A stretch of DNA of 64,000 bases from the NCBI GenBank assembly GCA_945643635.1, contig CALZFC010000006.1:11082001-11146000 (forward strand), in the 5' to 3' direction. Source of the DNA: Allodiplogaster sudhausi. Lineage: Eukaryota > Nematoda > Chromadorea > Rhabditida > Diplogasteridae. Below the pieces are notes generated by a model, which did not search any database, was not told the origin of the DNA, and was given only the letters and a program-made list of their open reading frames with translations. The stretch's first letter is position 1. Every line of letters begins with the position of its first letter. Position numbers and translations under genes: made by a program. Shown here one piece after another: positions 29,950 through 41,157 of the stretch.

Positions 29950-31922
29950 CGGTTAAGTCATCATAAATGAGGAAGCCCATTGACCTCTCTGCCGTCTCCT
30001 CTTTCCTGCAGAGCAGAAAGCAAAAGAGGCGCCGCACAGACGATGAAACCGCCGCCATCGACACGGACGACGTCCTCGACTACTTGGTCGAGCAGCTCTC
30101 TTCCCTCAGGGCCACTGTCTCCTCGCTCACCGACTCCATCTCCTCGCTCGAATCCAACGCGGCAGCCAAGGACATACAAATCAGCGAGCTTAACAATACC
30201 ATTGTTGCCCTGTCTGATAGATTTGAATCGATTGACAGTCGCACCACCCTGCCGCTCCCTGCTCCCAATCCTGTCACAATCGATGCTGCCCCTATCCAGG
30301 CTGATGACCCCATGACCTCCAATGAGACTCCCCCCTCTTCCTCCTCATCGCCCCCTCCCTGGGACTACTCCCGAGAGACCGAGGATGAGATTAGGGACCG
30401 CCATGAGCGTCGACGAGCTCTTGTCATTTATGGCCTCCCTGTTCAGCACAGCAACTCCCCCACCCAGACAGCTCTCGCATATTACAACTCTGTTGTCTCT
30501 CTCCTCGATTCCATTGGTGTCGCTTGCCTCCTCAAAACTGTATACCCTCTTGTTGACCGCCCTCGCTCCAACGCTTCTAACCCACTAAAGGTCATTCTCC
30601 CCACTTCCAAATATCAACTCCTGGCCATTAACAATTCCCATAGGCTTCGTAACTCTGTTAACTATTCTAGATGTTATATCCTTCCCTCTCGCACTTTCGC
30701 CGAGAGGGGCATTGTCCCCACCGCCCCCAAGCTCACCGACTTTTCCCGTTTCTTCGCCAAACCTCCAGGCCAACGCACGGCAAACAATCCTCCTCCCCAA
30801 TCTCTCTCCAATCGCCCAGCCACTCGCCGGCCTTCCCATTCTCATACCACTCGCCTCAACCACTCTCGCTCCCATTTCAACCACACCTATGTCTCCATCG
30901 CCCGCGGAGACCACACCCCTTCTCCCCTCTCCTCATTCCACCCTCAGCCACCTCCGCAGCTGACCTTCCAGCCCGCCCCCTCTCACCAACCTCCCCCCAC
31001 CCACTACCCAATCACTCCTCTCATGCCTCCCCCAAACATCTCTCAGCCTCCTCCTTCTTACACTTACCCCCATTCTAACTTTTATACTAACAATCGCTTC
31101 TCCCCACTCGCCTCTCTCGCCTCTCTCAACCCTCCTCCCCCTTTCCACTTCCACCAGCCACCTCCACAGTTTTGAGTAATGCCACTCGCAGGCAATTCGA
31201 TTCCCGCATTTACTCGTTTAATGCTAGATCAATTGTCAACAAGATCTATGATCTCTCTGTTTTACTCTCCCGATCGTTCGCTGTTATTGCTATAGTGTTA
31301 TCCCATCATCCGCTCTCTTCGCTCCAAGAACCATCACACTCTTGTCAATGTGTACACGTTATACATCCGGCCCTTGCTCGAATCCTCCTCTATTGTCTTC
31401 TCTCCTCGTCTTAAGAAAGACATCCTCAAATTAGAACGAATCCAGAATTACTTCACTCGCTTTATTTACCCCCTTTAGTTGTTTTGGCTTTACTAACCGC
31501 GCGGACATTCCCAACCCAACTACTCGTAACCAGGCCCTTTCCCTCCCCTCCCTCTTATCCCGCAGGCAACACTCCGATTTTACCCTTGCGCGTCGTCTCG
31601 TTTTCGGTCACAGGCGTATCTCAGACCGTTTTCCTCATTATTATCATTTCCGCAACTCTCGCACGCGTGGCTTATCCTTCCTTCTTTCGTACCCCTCCAC
31701 TCGTTCCTCCGTCCGGAACCACTCCTTCTTTATTAGATCAGCTAAAGCTTTTAACGTACTAGCCAAATCTACTCCGCCTTCTTCTCTCTCTTCCCCTTCA
31801 GCCTCATCCCTACAGTAATTCACACTTATTTTACTGTACTGTACCATGTTCTTTGTTATCCTCTATCCATTCACTATACCCCACATGTCACCACGTAAAT
31901 AAATCAAATCAAATCAAATCAA
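29950..31922 (+). mobile_element. internally deleted non-LTR retrotransposon (LINE)
   Basis: ORF1-like frame 29967-31175 (402 codons): an N-terminal coiled coil (LVEQLSSLRATVSSLTDSI) and a Pro/Ser/His-rich C-terminal half. It is followed by the start of an endonuclease-type ORF2 (YSFNARSIVNKIYDLSVLL). At about 31295 the sequence jumps to the C-terminal end of the reverse transcriptase region (YTLYIRPLLE, then SPRLKKDILKLERIQNYFTR), so most of the endonuclease and RT is deleted. The 3' end is a short tandem AATCA repeat (31899-31922) after a TAAATAAA stretch, typical of LINEs that end in a simple repeat rather than poly(A). Clade (CR1, Jockey or RTE type) not determined. It sits between the gag remnant and the right arm of the composite element. 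Confidence 0.75.
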
Positions 31923-32052
31923 AGGCGCTTTGCCCTTGCCATTCCAAGTCTCTTATCTCTTGACCTACGGCGGGCGAGGAAGACCAACCATCTCGCGCTC
32001 GAGTTCTACCGTAACCCAGAGCGACCACCGTGCCAGCAACGACACACAAGGA

Positions 32053-32704
32053 TGCCCAGTAAGCAAGCCCTTCCCCTTCCCCCAAATTTTCTAGAATTTA
32101 ATTTGTGTGTTTTTCCTCTTCGTTTTTCTTTCGACATTGTCCCCCTTTTTCCTTGGCCCGTGGCAGTGTTCATTCTAGCGCGAATGAATGACTGATGACA
32201 GCGAACCACCTAGTTATGTTGTCTTTTTACCGTAGTTTCCCGCCTTAAATTTGAATGACTAAGACATGTTTGGACATGTCTCCGACTCTTCCCCTCGCTT
32301 CGCCCCTTTCTCACCTCGAGCCAGTGTTAAGTCGGTTCCCGCCCGGTGCGGCGGTGGGGAGAGACGACTGTCTCTTGACAGTCGGACCGTGGCCTCTCTG
32401 CCACTGCTCCGTCTCTCCCGTCCCTCCTCTTTCTCTGCAACACCGACTCCCCCTCGACTTCTTCCTTCTTTCCCCTCGTCACAAGAGTCAAGTCACCCAC
32501 GGCCCCTTCTGGGTTTTCTTGGTTTTATTTTATTTACTCGAATCTTCGTCATCATTTGTTATTCCTTAGAAGTTGACCAAGTGTACATAAACTTGTCTTA
32601 CTACGAGTTGTGTCTTGGCAACTTTATAAGAGATAAGGGTCACGAGTAAGGGTCTCTCCCTCTACTTTGAAGAGTAAGCACGGGAGAGCGCATTCTTCTC
32701 GACA
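32053..32704 (+). repeat. right LTR-like arm
   Basis: About 652 bases, beginning TGCCCAGTAAGC and ending CTTCTCGACA, so it has canonical TG...CA LTR ends. It is in inverted orientation relative to the left arm. Confidence 0.8.
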
Positions 32705-32709
32705 GATAG

Positions 32710-33107
32710 GATGTGGGAGAACTAGTAAACTTTTAAAAAGCTATAAAAAGCTATGTGTCTGTCTACATGTGTAACTTATCAATAGTTCATAGGAATTTAC
32801 TGATTTTCTGTGATGTTCTGCTGCTTCTCCCCTCCCCTCCATTGCATTCCCATGATTCCGCAGTTCTCTCGTGACATTCTCGCTTCGCGGCTGCCTTTAT
32901 AAAGCTGGCGCGAATCTCTTTGAGAATATGTAGACACATGAGATAATAATATGGAACCGAATTGTAAACTTATTACTTGAAGGAAATGGGTATGCAATGG
33001 CCATTATGCAGCAATACTCTCATGTCACACTATTCTGGCACATTTCTTTTTTCACTCTTTTCCGTTTTTGAGATCATTTTCTATTTGGTATTGTGACAGA
33101 TTTATAA
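32710..33107. other. intergenic, upstream of the GPCR gene
   Basis: AT-rich spacer between the composite element and the GPCR start codon. No coding exon is visible. It probably holds the GPCR promoter. Confidence 0.5.
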
Positions 33108-36100
33108 ATGACAACACCGCTCTCGCCGTCTGAGTATCCAGGAGTGCCACCATGTCTCGGTTCTACTCTGCCACCGAGAGAGCAGCGTCTCTTCGTCTCT
33201 CTCCCCGTTCTCTTTCTCTCTCTCCTTTCCACTCTCCTCAATGTCACACTCCTTCGTATTCTTCTCGTTCAAAAGTCATTCATCGAACAGAATTTCAGAC
33301 GGTACACATGGTAGTTTGGTTTCGAAAACACTAAGTAAGATATTTAAGAGAGGATGTCAGTAAGACTCGAGCAAGGCCCTATTATGACCTGCCCTAGGAA
33401 GTTTTTTTCGAATTTCCTCACCAAAAGTGATTATAGTAGACAACTTGACGTGGTGAACAAAATAGGCTATATTTCAAAGTTGAAACAAATTTTCCGCGCG
33501 AGGCCCAGTACAGTAATCTTATAAATTTCATTTTTCAGAAGTCGCTTCAAACTAATTATTAGACAACCATCGAGCTATCATTGGATAGCTGATTGGACGG
33601 GCTTTAATTTTCATGTTGATGATGTTTTCATAAAATTTGAATTTGGCCCTAAAATACGGCCCTAAACATTTTCGAAGGCGGTTTTTAGCCAAATTAAGTA
33701 TTTTATGCTCATTTCTACAACACCGCTCCTACATATTCTTAAAGCGCTTGAAATTTGCTACAATATATGTCTCTTTCAAAAAAAATGAAGGTCCCAGGCA
33801 TAGGTTCCGAAGCGCTCGAACATGATCCTGTGTAAACTGTAACACCGTGCAAGCGCATTCTTCGATCCATAACTGCGCTCAATGTAAATATTACAAAATC
33901 GTAAGTATATCATCTAAGAGCTCTCACGGAGATCTTCAAATGTTACATACATTATTTTATTGAAAAGTTTCAATTTATATGGGAAATTTCGTACTGTACA
34001 ATTAGAAGGCTTAAAAAACTACTTCAAAAACATTTTTGCCTATAAAAACATACATCATAAGAAAGAGGATGAAATTTGCTACAAGATGAACCCCCTTTTA
34101 ATGGCATTCCATGCATACGATCTTTTGTTATAAATCATAAAAGTAGTGCCAGTAGCGTCGCTGTCATTTCGCCCAAGAATTCACATTTTAGGTTATTCGA
34201 ATTAGAATATTCCAATCTTTTTTCTCCAGTTTTTTCATAAGGCCATGTTATCCTATTCTTATGGCTTATAACAAAAGATCGTATGCATGGAATGCCATTA
34301 AAAGTTGTTCATCTTGTAGCAAATTTGATCCTCTTTCTTATGATATATGTTTCGACAGGCGAAAATGTTTTTAAAGTAGTTTTTTAAGGCTTCTAATTGT
34401 ACAGTACGAAATTTCCCATATAAATTGAAACTTTTCAGTAAAATAATGTATGTAACATTTGAAGATCTCCGTGAGAGCTCTTAGATGATATACTTACTAT
34501 TTTGTAATATTGACATTGAGCGAAGTTATGGATCGAAGAATGCGCATGCACGGTGTTACAGTTTACAGACTATCATGTTCGAGCGCTTCGGAACCTATGC
34601 CTGGGACCTTCATTTTTTTGAAAGAGACATATATTGTAGCAAATTTCAAGCGCTTTAAGAATATGTAGGAGCGGTGTTGTAGAAATGAGCATAAAATACT
34701 TAATTTGGCTAAAAACCGCCTTCGAAAATGTTTAGGGCCGTATTTTAGGGCCAAATTCAAACTTTATGAAAACATCATCAACATGAAAATTAAAGCCCGT
34801 CCAATCAGCTATCCAATGATAGCTCGATGGTTGTCTAATAATTAGTTTTAAGCGACTTATGACCAATGAAATTTATAAGATTACTGTACTATTTTTTTCA
34901 ACTTTGAAATATAGCCTATTTTGTTCACCACGTCAAGTTGTCTACTATAATCACTTTTGGTGAGGAAATTCAAAAAAAAATTCCTAGGGCAGGCCTTGAT
35001 CGAACAGTACTGACAGGCTCTCTTAAAGGCATGTTGTCTCGTTGGTGTTCGCTTCTCTCGGCTACATCTCAGTTAATTTCTACGCTTTTCTGCCAATTTC
35101 GCTCTTTGAGTCAGTCAAAATAGTATTGCAATTCTCTTCCTCCCTCCCTCTCTTTCTCTCTCTCTCTCTCTCTCACACACACACTCTCTCTATCTCTCTC
35201 TCTCTCTCACACCCACACTCTCTCTCTATCTCTCTCTCTCACACTCTCTCTCTCTCTCTCGCTCTCTCTCAATCTTGTACTCTTTCAATATTCATTAATT
35301 GGTTCTAGTAGTACACCATTCCAATTATCCCCAACATGTTATTCACGATTCTTCCAGGGTACGGATACCTGATCCATGGTTGTTCATCTTGGCAACTCCA
35401 AATTCCTTCTTCTTCCAAGTTGTTCAGTATGCAAATCTCGTCATTGCAATCGACCGCCTCTTACTCTTCATCTTTCCTGAAGTTTGCATTACTTTCTGAT
35501 TATTCGAACAACTTTACACAAATTAGTAATACGCAATGTTGCAGCTGCACGGACTAATGCTAAGCAATCGCATTCTGAAATTGGTGCCCGTGTCCCTTCC
35601 CTGGTCGGCCACTGCCTTCGTTGTCCTCCACAGCTCGAGTCTCGGCTATCTCAAACGAGTCAATCCCTTCACTCTTTCCTACACTTACGCTTGTTCGTTC
35701 GTTCTCATTTAACTCCCATTCACCTACTTTCAACTTCTTTCTTAGCATTCACTGTTGCAATTATGCGCTAATTGAGAGAAGCGCATAATAGCAACACTTG
35801 ACATATTTATGTATGTACGTACATATGTGTGTATTCACATACATACATACGTACATACATACATACATACATATATGTACATATATTGTAGATATTAAGG
35901 CCAATTTTGTCTATGTGGGCACACATGAAAAAATATATTTACTAGATTCGAACAAAAATTACCACTATGTTTTTAGAAAGCTTCTATCAACACAAGTTAA
36001 TGAAAAAGGACCCATAAATGCACTTATATGTATGTATCTTCAGAAAATCCACCTTCTATGGGCCTCTCCTCGAGGCTTTCGACTTTGCGTTTCCTTCAAT

Positions 36101-36833
36101 TATGTTCACTCTCTACGTCATTGTCCTGATGAAGGTGGGAAGCAGGGTACTTAAAAAAGGAAAGGATATCTAAAAGCCTTAAAAAAGCTGAGATTCTTAC
36201 TTAGAGCGTATTAACTTTGCAGACAATAAATGCTAACTTGTAGATCATTCGCCAGAAGCAGTGCGTTGGCTTGTGGCGGAAAGATTCAGGCACTCAAATT
36301 ATGGAGATTCTATTTGTCAGTGGCTCTTTTTTGATCATTATTTGGAGAAGGTAAACTGTTGACTACTTTGTTCACATTAATCGAAGAGCAGAATAATGAA
36401 TTAAGATAATCCAAATTACAATAATCTCTTCTCTGCAACTCTTCTCTTCGTTGTTCTTCAATCTGGCTCCATCGGTGCTTGGAAGAACTCGTGTGACCGG
36501 CCTTCTTATGACATTCTTCTCCACTCTCAACAGCATGAGCAATCCCATCGTCATGTTTCACTTTCAAGTAATACAGACTAATTTACCTCATCCACATGCA
36601 ATGCAAATGATTTTCTTTGTCAGTGGAACGTTTTCTATAAGATGGCATAAGTTGTAGTTGAGGCTCGCCTCCGCCGCGCATTCCTCGTGATGTCTCGCCG
36701 CGGATTCATTTCCACTTCCGGAATCCGCTCCCCGAACACTGCGACGGCGACTGTTGCGATCGCTTCCTTCGCAGGCCGAGGAGGCAGCAGGATTATGAGA
36801 GATCGATCTACTCTTGCCAATTCAGCCAGATGA
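33108..36833 (+). CDS. rhodopsin-like (class A) GPCR, 8 exons, 348 aa
   Basis: Exons 33108-33301, 35029-35109, 35358-35481, 35545-35696, 36044-36134, 36244-36315, 36406-36567, 36663-36833. All phases agree and the sum is 1047 bases including the stop. Seven hydrophobic segments can be read: TM1 LFVSLPVLFLSLLSTLLNV; TM2 SLVFASLGYISVNFYAFL; TM3 with the DR motif at its end (YANLVIAIDRLLLF); TM4 in exon 4; TM5 EAFDFAFPSIMFTLYVIVLM; TM6 IISSLQLFSSLFFNLAP; TM7 TFFSTLNSMSNPIVMF. The last is a variant NPxxY with Met for Tyr, followed by the basic tail ARLRRAFLVMSRR. The ligand is unknown. The gene looks like one of the divergent nematode class-A receptors (srsx- or peptide-receptor-like); subfamily not determined. 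Intron 1 contains a 1.68-kb foldback transposon. Confidence 0.8.
33344..35026. mobile_element. 1.68-kb foldback DNA element flanked by TTAA
   Basis: Two arms of roughly 750 bases are near-perfect reverse complements around a short centre at about 34140-34260. For example, the same 60-codon open frame appears at 33637 (+) and 34760 (-). Terminal sequence is TTAAGAGAG..GTCAGTA at the left and its reverse complement TACTGAC..CTCTCTTAA at the right. TTAA at both ends (33344-33347, 35023-35026) fits a TTAA target duplication as made by piggyBac or Kolobok type transposases. No transposase is encoded, so it is a non-autonomous foldback or MITE-like element. The frames in the arms are not genes. Confidence 0.82.
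35152..35272. repeat. (CT)n/(CA)n tract in GPCR intron 2
   Basis: CT repeat interspersed with ACACAC blocks, between GPCR exons 2 and 3. Confidence 0.85.
35810..35893. repeat. (ACAT)n/(GTAT)n repeat in GPCR intron 4
   Basis: Tetranucleotide ACAT/GTAC/ATGT-rich tract. Similar short tracts occur at about 47590-47655 and 63186-63222. Confidence 0.8.
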
Positions 36834-37251
36834 TATTTCGGATTGTTTATGCATATAATTTATGCCATAGTTTTTCTCTCTCGTTCATCATCGACACTAC
36901 TCTTGGAGAAACGGCAGGCCCGCCAGGATAAGCATCTCGATATATGCGACCACTTTGTCAGATTCCGGCAGGCGAATAATCATCGAATCCCTCCCATCTT
37001 AGATCACCTTGAAACAACCTGATGGACTTGTTTTTATAGTTTCTGCAGAAGCAAAAAAAGGAAGAAAAGTTTTCAACTGCTCAATTGCAAAGCGTAGACG
37101 TTCTTTTTTTCTGTTTTTACTTCCGTGTGACAAGGAACACACACGGAAGTAGAAACAGAAAAAAGTGAGCTTTTGAAATTTTCGCACCAAAAAGATCCTG
37201 GGAAAGCCATAGGGCAACTTCCAAGCCATGTCTAACATCCTAAAAAAAGAT
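36834..37251. other. intergenic with a perfect-looking hairpin
   Basis: No gene. The main structure is an inverted repeat at 37103-37165. Confidence 0.5.
37103..37165. repeat. short inverted repeat, about 25-bp stem
   Basis: Left arm 37103-37129 and right arm 37140-37165 are complementary over about 25 bases with one mismatch (a G-U pair in RNA) and a loop of about 10 bases. The stem core is TTACTTCCGTGTG against its complement. Confidence 0.75.
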
Positions 37252-39113
37252 TGGCTCCATTCTAGTGTAGTAGGCGTCCCATCGAATTATAGACGTCCCA
37301 AGGAAAATATAGGCGTCCCGCCAAATTATGAAAAAAATTATGAAAAAAAACCTTTCCAGGCCCTAGAAGTTTGTGCCCTGCCAGAAACTGAATTATGAAT
37401 CCGAATATGTTTTCGGAGATGGCCTCTGCTGCTTGAATGACGTGTGGTGATAATGAGCGGAAAGCAACGACTTTCTTTTACAAGTGAGAGGAAGAGCTCT
37501 TCCATCTGATCGAAAATTATCGTCGGCGTCCGCAGATGTAAGCAGTTAGCTCGGCTAGTTGGGGAATGACGGATGGGAGCTTCGTTCTTCGAGCACCGGA
37601 GGATGGACACGAGAGTGTTGCGGAAGTCCTGTCGTCGAAATCGTCGAGAGGCTCCGATTCAATGGTGCGTTCCACGGCCGGTGCGACGAGGGCATTGGAG
37701 AGTGGGCAGCAGAGGACGAATGAGACTTGAGCGGGCACTCAGTCAGGTGGTTGAATTGTTGAACCGCGCCAGAAAGAAGAAGGGAATTCTGCTCGGCTAA
37801 CGAGATGCCCAAGGCATCGTTTCTTGTCGAGGTGTGCGACGACGGCTGCGGTGACTCTCAGCAATGACTGTGAACGGTCGGGTGAGGGAAGGAGTTGGGG
37901 CAGGAAGTTGTAAGCATTTTTTGCGTCTCCTTCAAATGAGCAATCCAATTGTCTCAGACGCTGTTCCGTCGTCAGCAGGAGTCCTCCGTACTTCGGAAGT
38001 CTACTTTTCCATTGTAGTTCCATTCCCACGCTAGGCCATAATTTCGTTCATTGTCTCTCTCTCTTCTTTCATGAAAAAGAGGAACATTTTCTTGGCCTCG
38101 CAAACTGAGATGGCTAGGGAGAGTGGATCTACTGGAAAGCAAATTCGGTGCTTCCCGTTCTCTGTTTTTCGTTCTCCCTTCTCCTCACACTAACTTCCTG
38201 GTTGCTCGGGCAGTTGGCGCTTCGGCGTGAAGCACAGCTGCTTGTGGATGCTTCCGCATTTAATATTCGGAGGCAACCTATTGGATATGAGCCTGCCATG
38301 GCTTGTATGGAGCTTCCAGTGGTGCGGCCGGTTTTGCTGGCGCTTGCGGTAGCGAGATGTAACCGTGAGGAGTAGGCGGGAGGTCATTCTGTCGGGGATC
38401 TTAGAGGCATATACGCACTCCGACCGTACGCGTGATCTCCGAAGCCCTAGATCTCCGTTGAACCTCTCTGACAGGCTCTCTTTGCCATCAGTCTCCCGAG
38501 CTGGCTCGGAGTGTTTCGGTCTCCTCGTCCTTCTTAGACATGGTTTGCATGTAGTATTGTTCACAGGACTTTAAAATGGCGGCCATGGAGTTCGTTGGGG
38601 CTTTTCAATTTTGAGCGCATTTTAATAACTCTTCGGGAATGGCGACCTGGGTGCTTCCCCCTGCTGGTGAGAAATTTTTCTTTAATGTTATATAATTTTT
38701 TCGGACGCCTATTAATTTATAGGACGCCTTTAAAGGAGGTTTCCGGGGAATAATTAACCTATGTTTTGTTCTATATTGATAAGTTCATATTGGCGTTAAA
38801 CATCTATCCAGAAAGATTGAGCAATTTCCATTTATTACATTCCGAGCAAAAGTAACGTTAAATCTGGCGGGTAGAGAATTAGCTACGGTAGAGCATAGCC
38901 GCCCTCCTCTTTCACATGCTCTCTCGACCGAGCGACAGGCAACTTTTTGAGCGCGCGCATTCAAAGCGGTTCTCTAGCGCTACTGTACAATTATTCGCCG
39001 GATAGTATTTGGGACGCCTATTTTTCCGATGAGCCACCTTTAAATGCTTCGGAAGCCTATAAATACTAGATTTTCTATGGGACGTCTACAATTCGTACAC
39101 TAAAATAGAGCCA
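37252..39113. mobile_element. degenerate DNA element with inverted ends and internal GGGACGCC motifs
   Basis: The left end, TGGCTCCATTCTAGTGTA, and the right end, TACACTAAAATAGAGCCA, are imperfect inverted repeats. Similarity continues inward to CGAATTATAGACGTCCCA (left) and its right-hand counterpart. AAAGAT flanks both sides, a possible 6-base target duplication in A-rich sequence. The motif TAGGCGTCCC or its complement occurs about three times near the left end (37270-37322) and three or four times near the right (38703-38725, 39009-39093), like subterminal repeats of DNA transposons. Open minus-strand frames at 37517-38029 and 38190-38564 are more GC-rich and could be remnants of coding sequence, but I recognise no transposase. 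Confidence 0.5.
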
Positions 39114-39230
39114 AAAGATCAATGCCGAGTTGCCGATTGAAGAGTCATGGAATGCAAAATCTTTTAAAACATTTTTATTCAGTGCAGCAAAACGGGAAGA
39201 GGGGAAAGGAGGAGAGGGAAAGGACTTTTC

Positions 39231-41157
39231 TAGTTCTTCTTCTTGAAGAAGCTGAATAAGGGCTTCTTGGCCTTCTTCGTCTCTGGCATCTCGGCTCCCT
39301 TCGCTGCGGGACCCGATTTGGCGGGCTTTCTAGACTTTACAGACATCTCAGACTTGCCCGACTTGAAGGAAACCACGCCCGGCCTGGCACTCTTCGGAGA
39401 CGTGGCTGATTTGGCAGACATCGCAGACTTCGCTGAAGTTGCCGTCTTTTCACTCTTCTCATCTGAAGAGAGGAACTTGATTTTGGATTTTATTAAGATT
39501 AATTTGTCACTGTCACATTGGAAAGTGGTAGCTTGCAGAAGAAATTCTTACCAGCTCTGCCACCTTTCTTATTCTTCTTCGAATCTCCTTCTCTCGAGGA
39601 GAACTTGACCTGTCAACAGCATGAGTTGACTACGACCAGTAATCGGCAGCAACCTGTGACTTGGCCAGCTTCTCATTCTCTCGATTGCTGCGGCGAGAGC
39701 AGATGCGGCCCGACTCATTGGTAGGCTCACCGCGCCGGAAAAAATTATTCGAATGACCAAAAATTTATCAGCTAGTTTACTCATATTTAAATTATAAGTG
39801 GCAAAATAAAATAATATACGCAAGCTGCTACACGCAAAACGTGAGAATGAGAAAGAAGAATACTTCGTATTCTCACGCCTCTTCACTACTTCCTTCTCGT
39901 CGTGCCCTCGTTTACTCTTCTCTCCGCGTCTTCAACCCGGGAATTATTGTCACCGATTGGAAGGATTCCAATTCCGAAAAAATATAATGAAATGACCTGG
40001 ACGTGTCCCGCTTGCGCGATCTGTCGCTGTCCCTGTCCTTGTCTCTGCTCTCGCTGCTCCCTCCGCGCCGGTTGCTGCTTCGATCTTCTCCCCGTCTATG
40101 ATTAGTTTTATCTTTCAGACATCTTATCTTTTTCTTGGTACCCAGTAATCATTATACCTGGAGCCCTCTTTATCTCTGTCGTGTCCATCATCATGCCGCC
40201 TGAATATTTTATGGCGAATAATTTTTTCCAAGTCGGTCATAAAGAAAGAATATTTCTCGAATTGAATGCTTGGCCTTGCCTGGGTCGTCTGCGCGACTTC
40301 TGCGAGTCGCTATCTCGGCTCCCTCCGTTCCTCTTAATCTTTGTCTCGCTCTCTCGGCTCCCTCCATCCCTCTTCCTCTTCTCGCTCTCTTTGCTCCGTC
40401 CATCCTTTCTTCTCTCGCTCTCATGGCTCCCTTCATCCTTCTTACTCTTTCTCTCGCTCTCTCGGCACCCTCCATCCTTCTTACTCCTTCTCTCGCTCTT
40501 TCTGCTCTCGCCATCCCTCTTCCTCCTTCTCTTGCTGTCTCGGCCCTCTCCGTCTCTCTTCCTTCTCTCGCTGTCTCGGCTCTCTCCGTGTCTCTTCCTT
40601 CTCTCGCTTTCTCTGATCCCTCCATCCTTCTTGCTTCTTCCTCGCTCGCTCTCACTCTTGTGACGTTTGCGGCGCCTCGAAGCACTCGAATCGTCTGCCG
40701 TGTATTCGACGGGGCTAAAAAATAATATCATATATGACTTTAATTGCTTCTTTTGTAAAGCAGTTTCCTATTCATAGACGCATAAATCTGTTGTTGCACC
40801 TCTTGTCCCTATTCTTGTCATCGTGACGGGATCGACCCGATCTCTCCTCTCTTCCCCTGTGGCTTCCTTTCTGGCTTCCTTCCTTCTTCTGCTTCTCAGC
40901 CACAGCAACCACTCCCTTTTCAGTGGGCTTGGCTCCTTTTTTCTTCGAAAAGCGACGAGAAAGGGCCTGAGCGAACAAATGTTGTCAAGCAAATGTCTTC
41001 TTCCCATGGAAAAGAAGATGGAGACCTCTCTACGGGTCTTCCAATTCTTCTTCCATTCTCGATTCGCCGGCCCCTTGCAGTTGGCCATGAGCCACAGGGC
41101 TCCGCTGACAGCGGCTGCTGCTGTCGCAGCCATTACAAGATCTGCTCCTTCCATCAT
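39231..41157 (-). CDS. hypothetical Lys/Arg/Ser-rich protein with N-terminal membrane segment
   Basis: Minus-strand multi-exon gene. Exon 1 (41026-41157) encodes MMEGADLVMAATAAAAVSGA and ALWLMANCKG, a likely signal anchor. Exon 2 (40800-40966) continues with a basic stretch (RFSKKKGAKPTEKGVVAV), in phase. Exon 3 (start 40714) begins PVEYTADDSSASRRRKRHK and is a long run of RES/RDS/KRDG repeats. An SR-rich exon at about 39980-40091 follows, then exons at about 39662-39722, 39552-39609 and a last exon 39231-39450 (KSAMSAKSATSPKSAR, ending FSFFKKKN). The joins between the SR-rich block and the last three exons are unresolved, because two frames stay open. No known family recognised; composition resembles RS-domain or nucleic-acid-binding proteins, but the membrane segment is unusual for those. 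Confidence 0.5.

Larger units (their letters stand above)
27684..32709. mobile_element. 5-kb composite retroelement with inverted LTR-like arms and a 5-base target duplication
   Basis: The element proper is 27689-32704. Its ends are near-identical arms of about 650 bases in inverted orientation. Read outward, each ends in CTTCTC(A/G)ACA, so the + strand starts TGTTGAGAAG and ends CTTCTCGACA. GATAG flanks both sides (27684-27688 and 32705-32709), as expected of a 5-base target-site duplication from one integration. The interior has, left to right, a BEL/Pao-like gag-protease remnant on the - strand, a LINE on the + strand, and about 130 bases resembling in reverse the end of the left coding region. 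Weaker similarity between arms extends about 90 bases past the LTRs. No reverse transcriptase or integrase of the LTR element is present, so this copy is non-autonomous. Confidence 0.8.

Noticed and set aside
30671..31078. Alternative Pro/His/Ser-rich frame inside the LINE
   Set aside because: Shadow of the ORF1-like frame 29967-31175, caused by its proline-rich composition.
33637..33825. 60-codon frame MNLALKYGPKHF..., also at 34563-34760 on the other strand
   Set aside because: Identical copies in the two arms of the foldback element, without a start context or domain. It reflects the inverted repeat and not a protein gene.
35810..35893. ACAT/GTAC tract considered as a regulatory or CRISPR-like array
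   Set aside because: Simple tetranucleotide repeat without spacers. The window is eukaryotic and no CRISPR array is present.
40209..40725. Several overlapping frames on both strands over the RS-repeat exon
   Set aside because: The RES/RDS repeat keeps multiple frames open. Only the frame joined in phase to the upstream membrane-anchor exons was kept.
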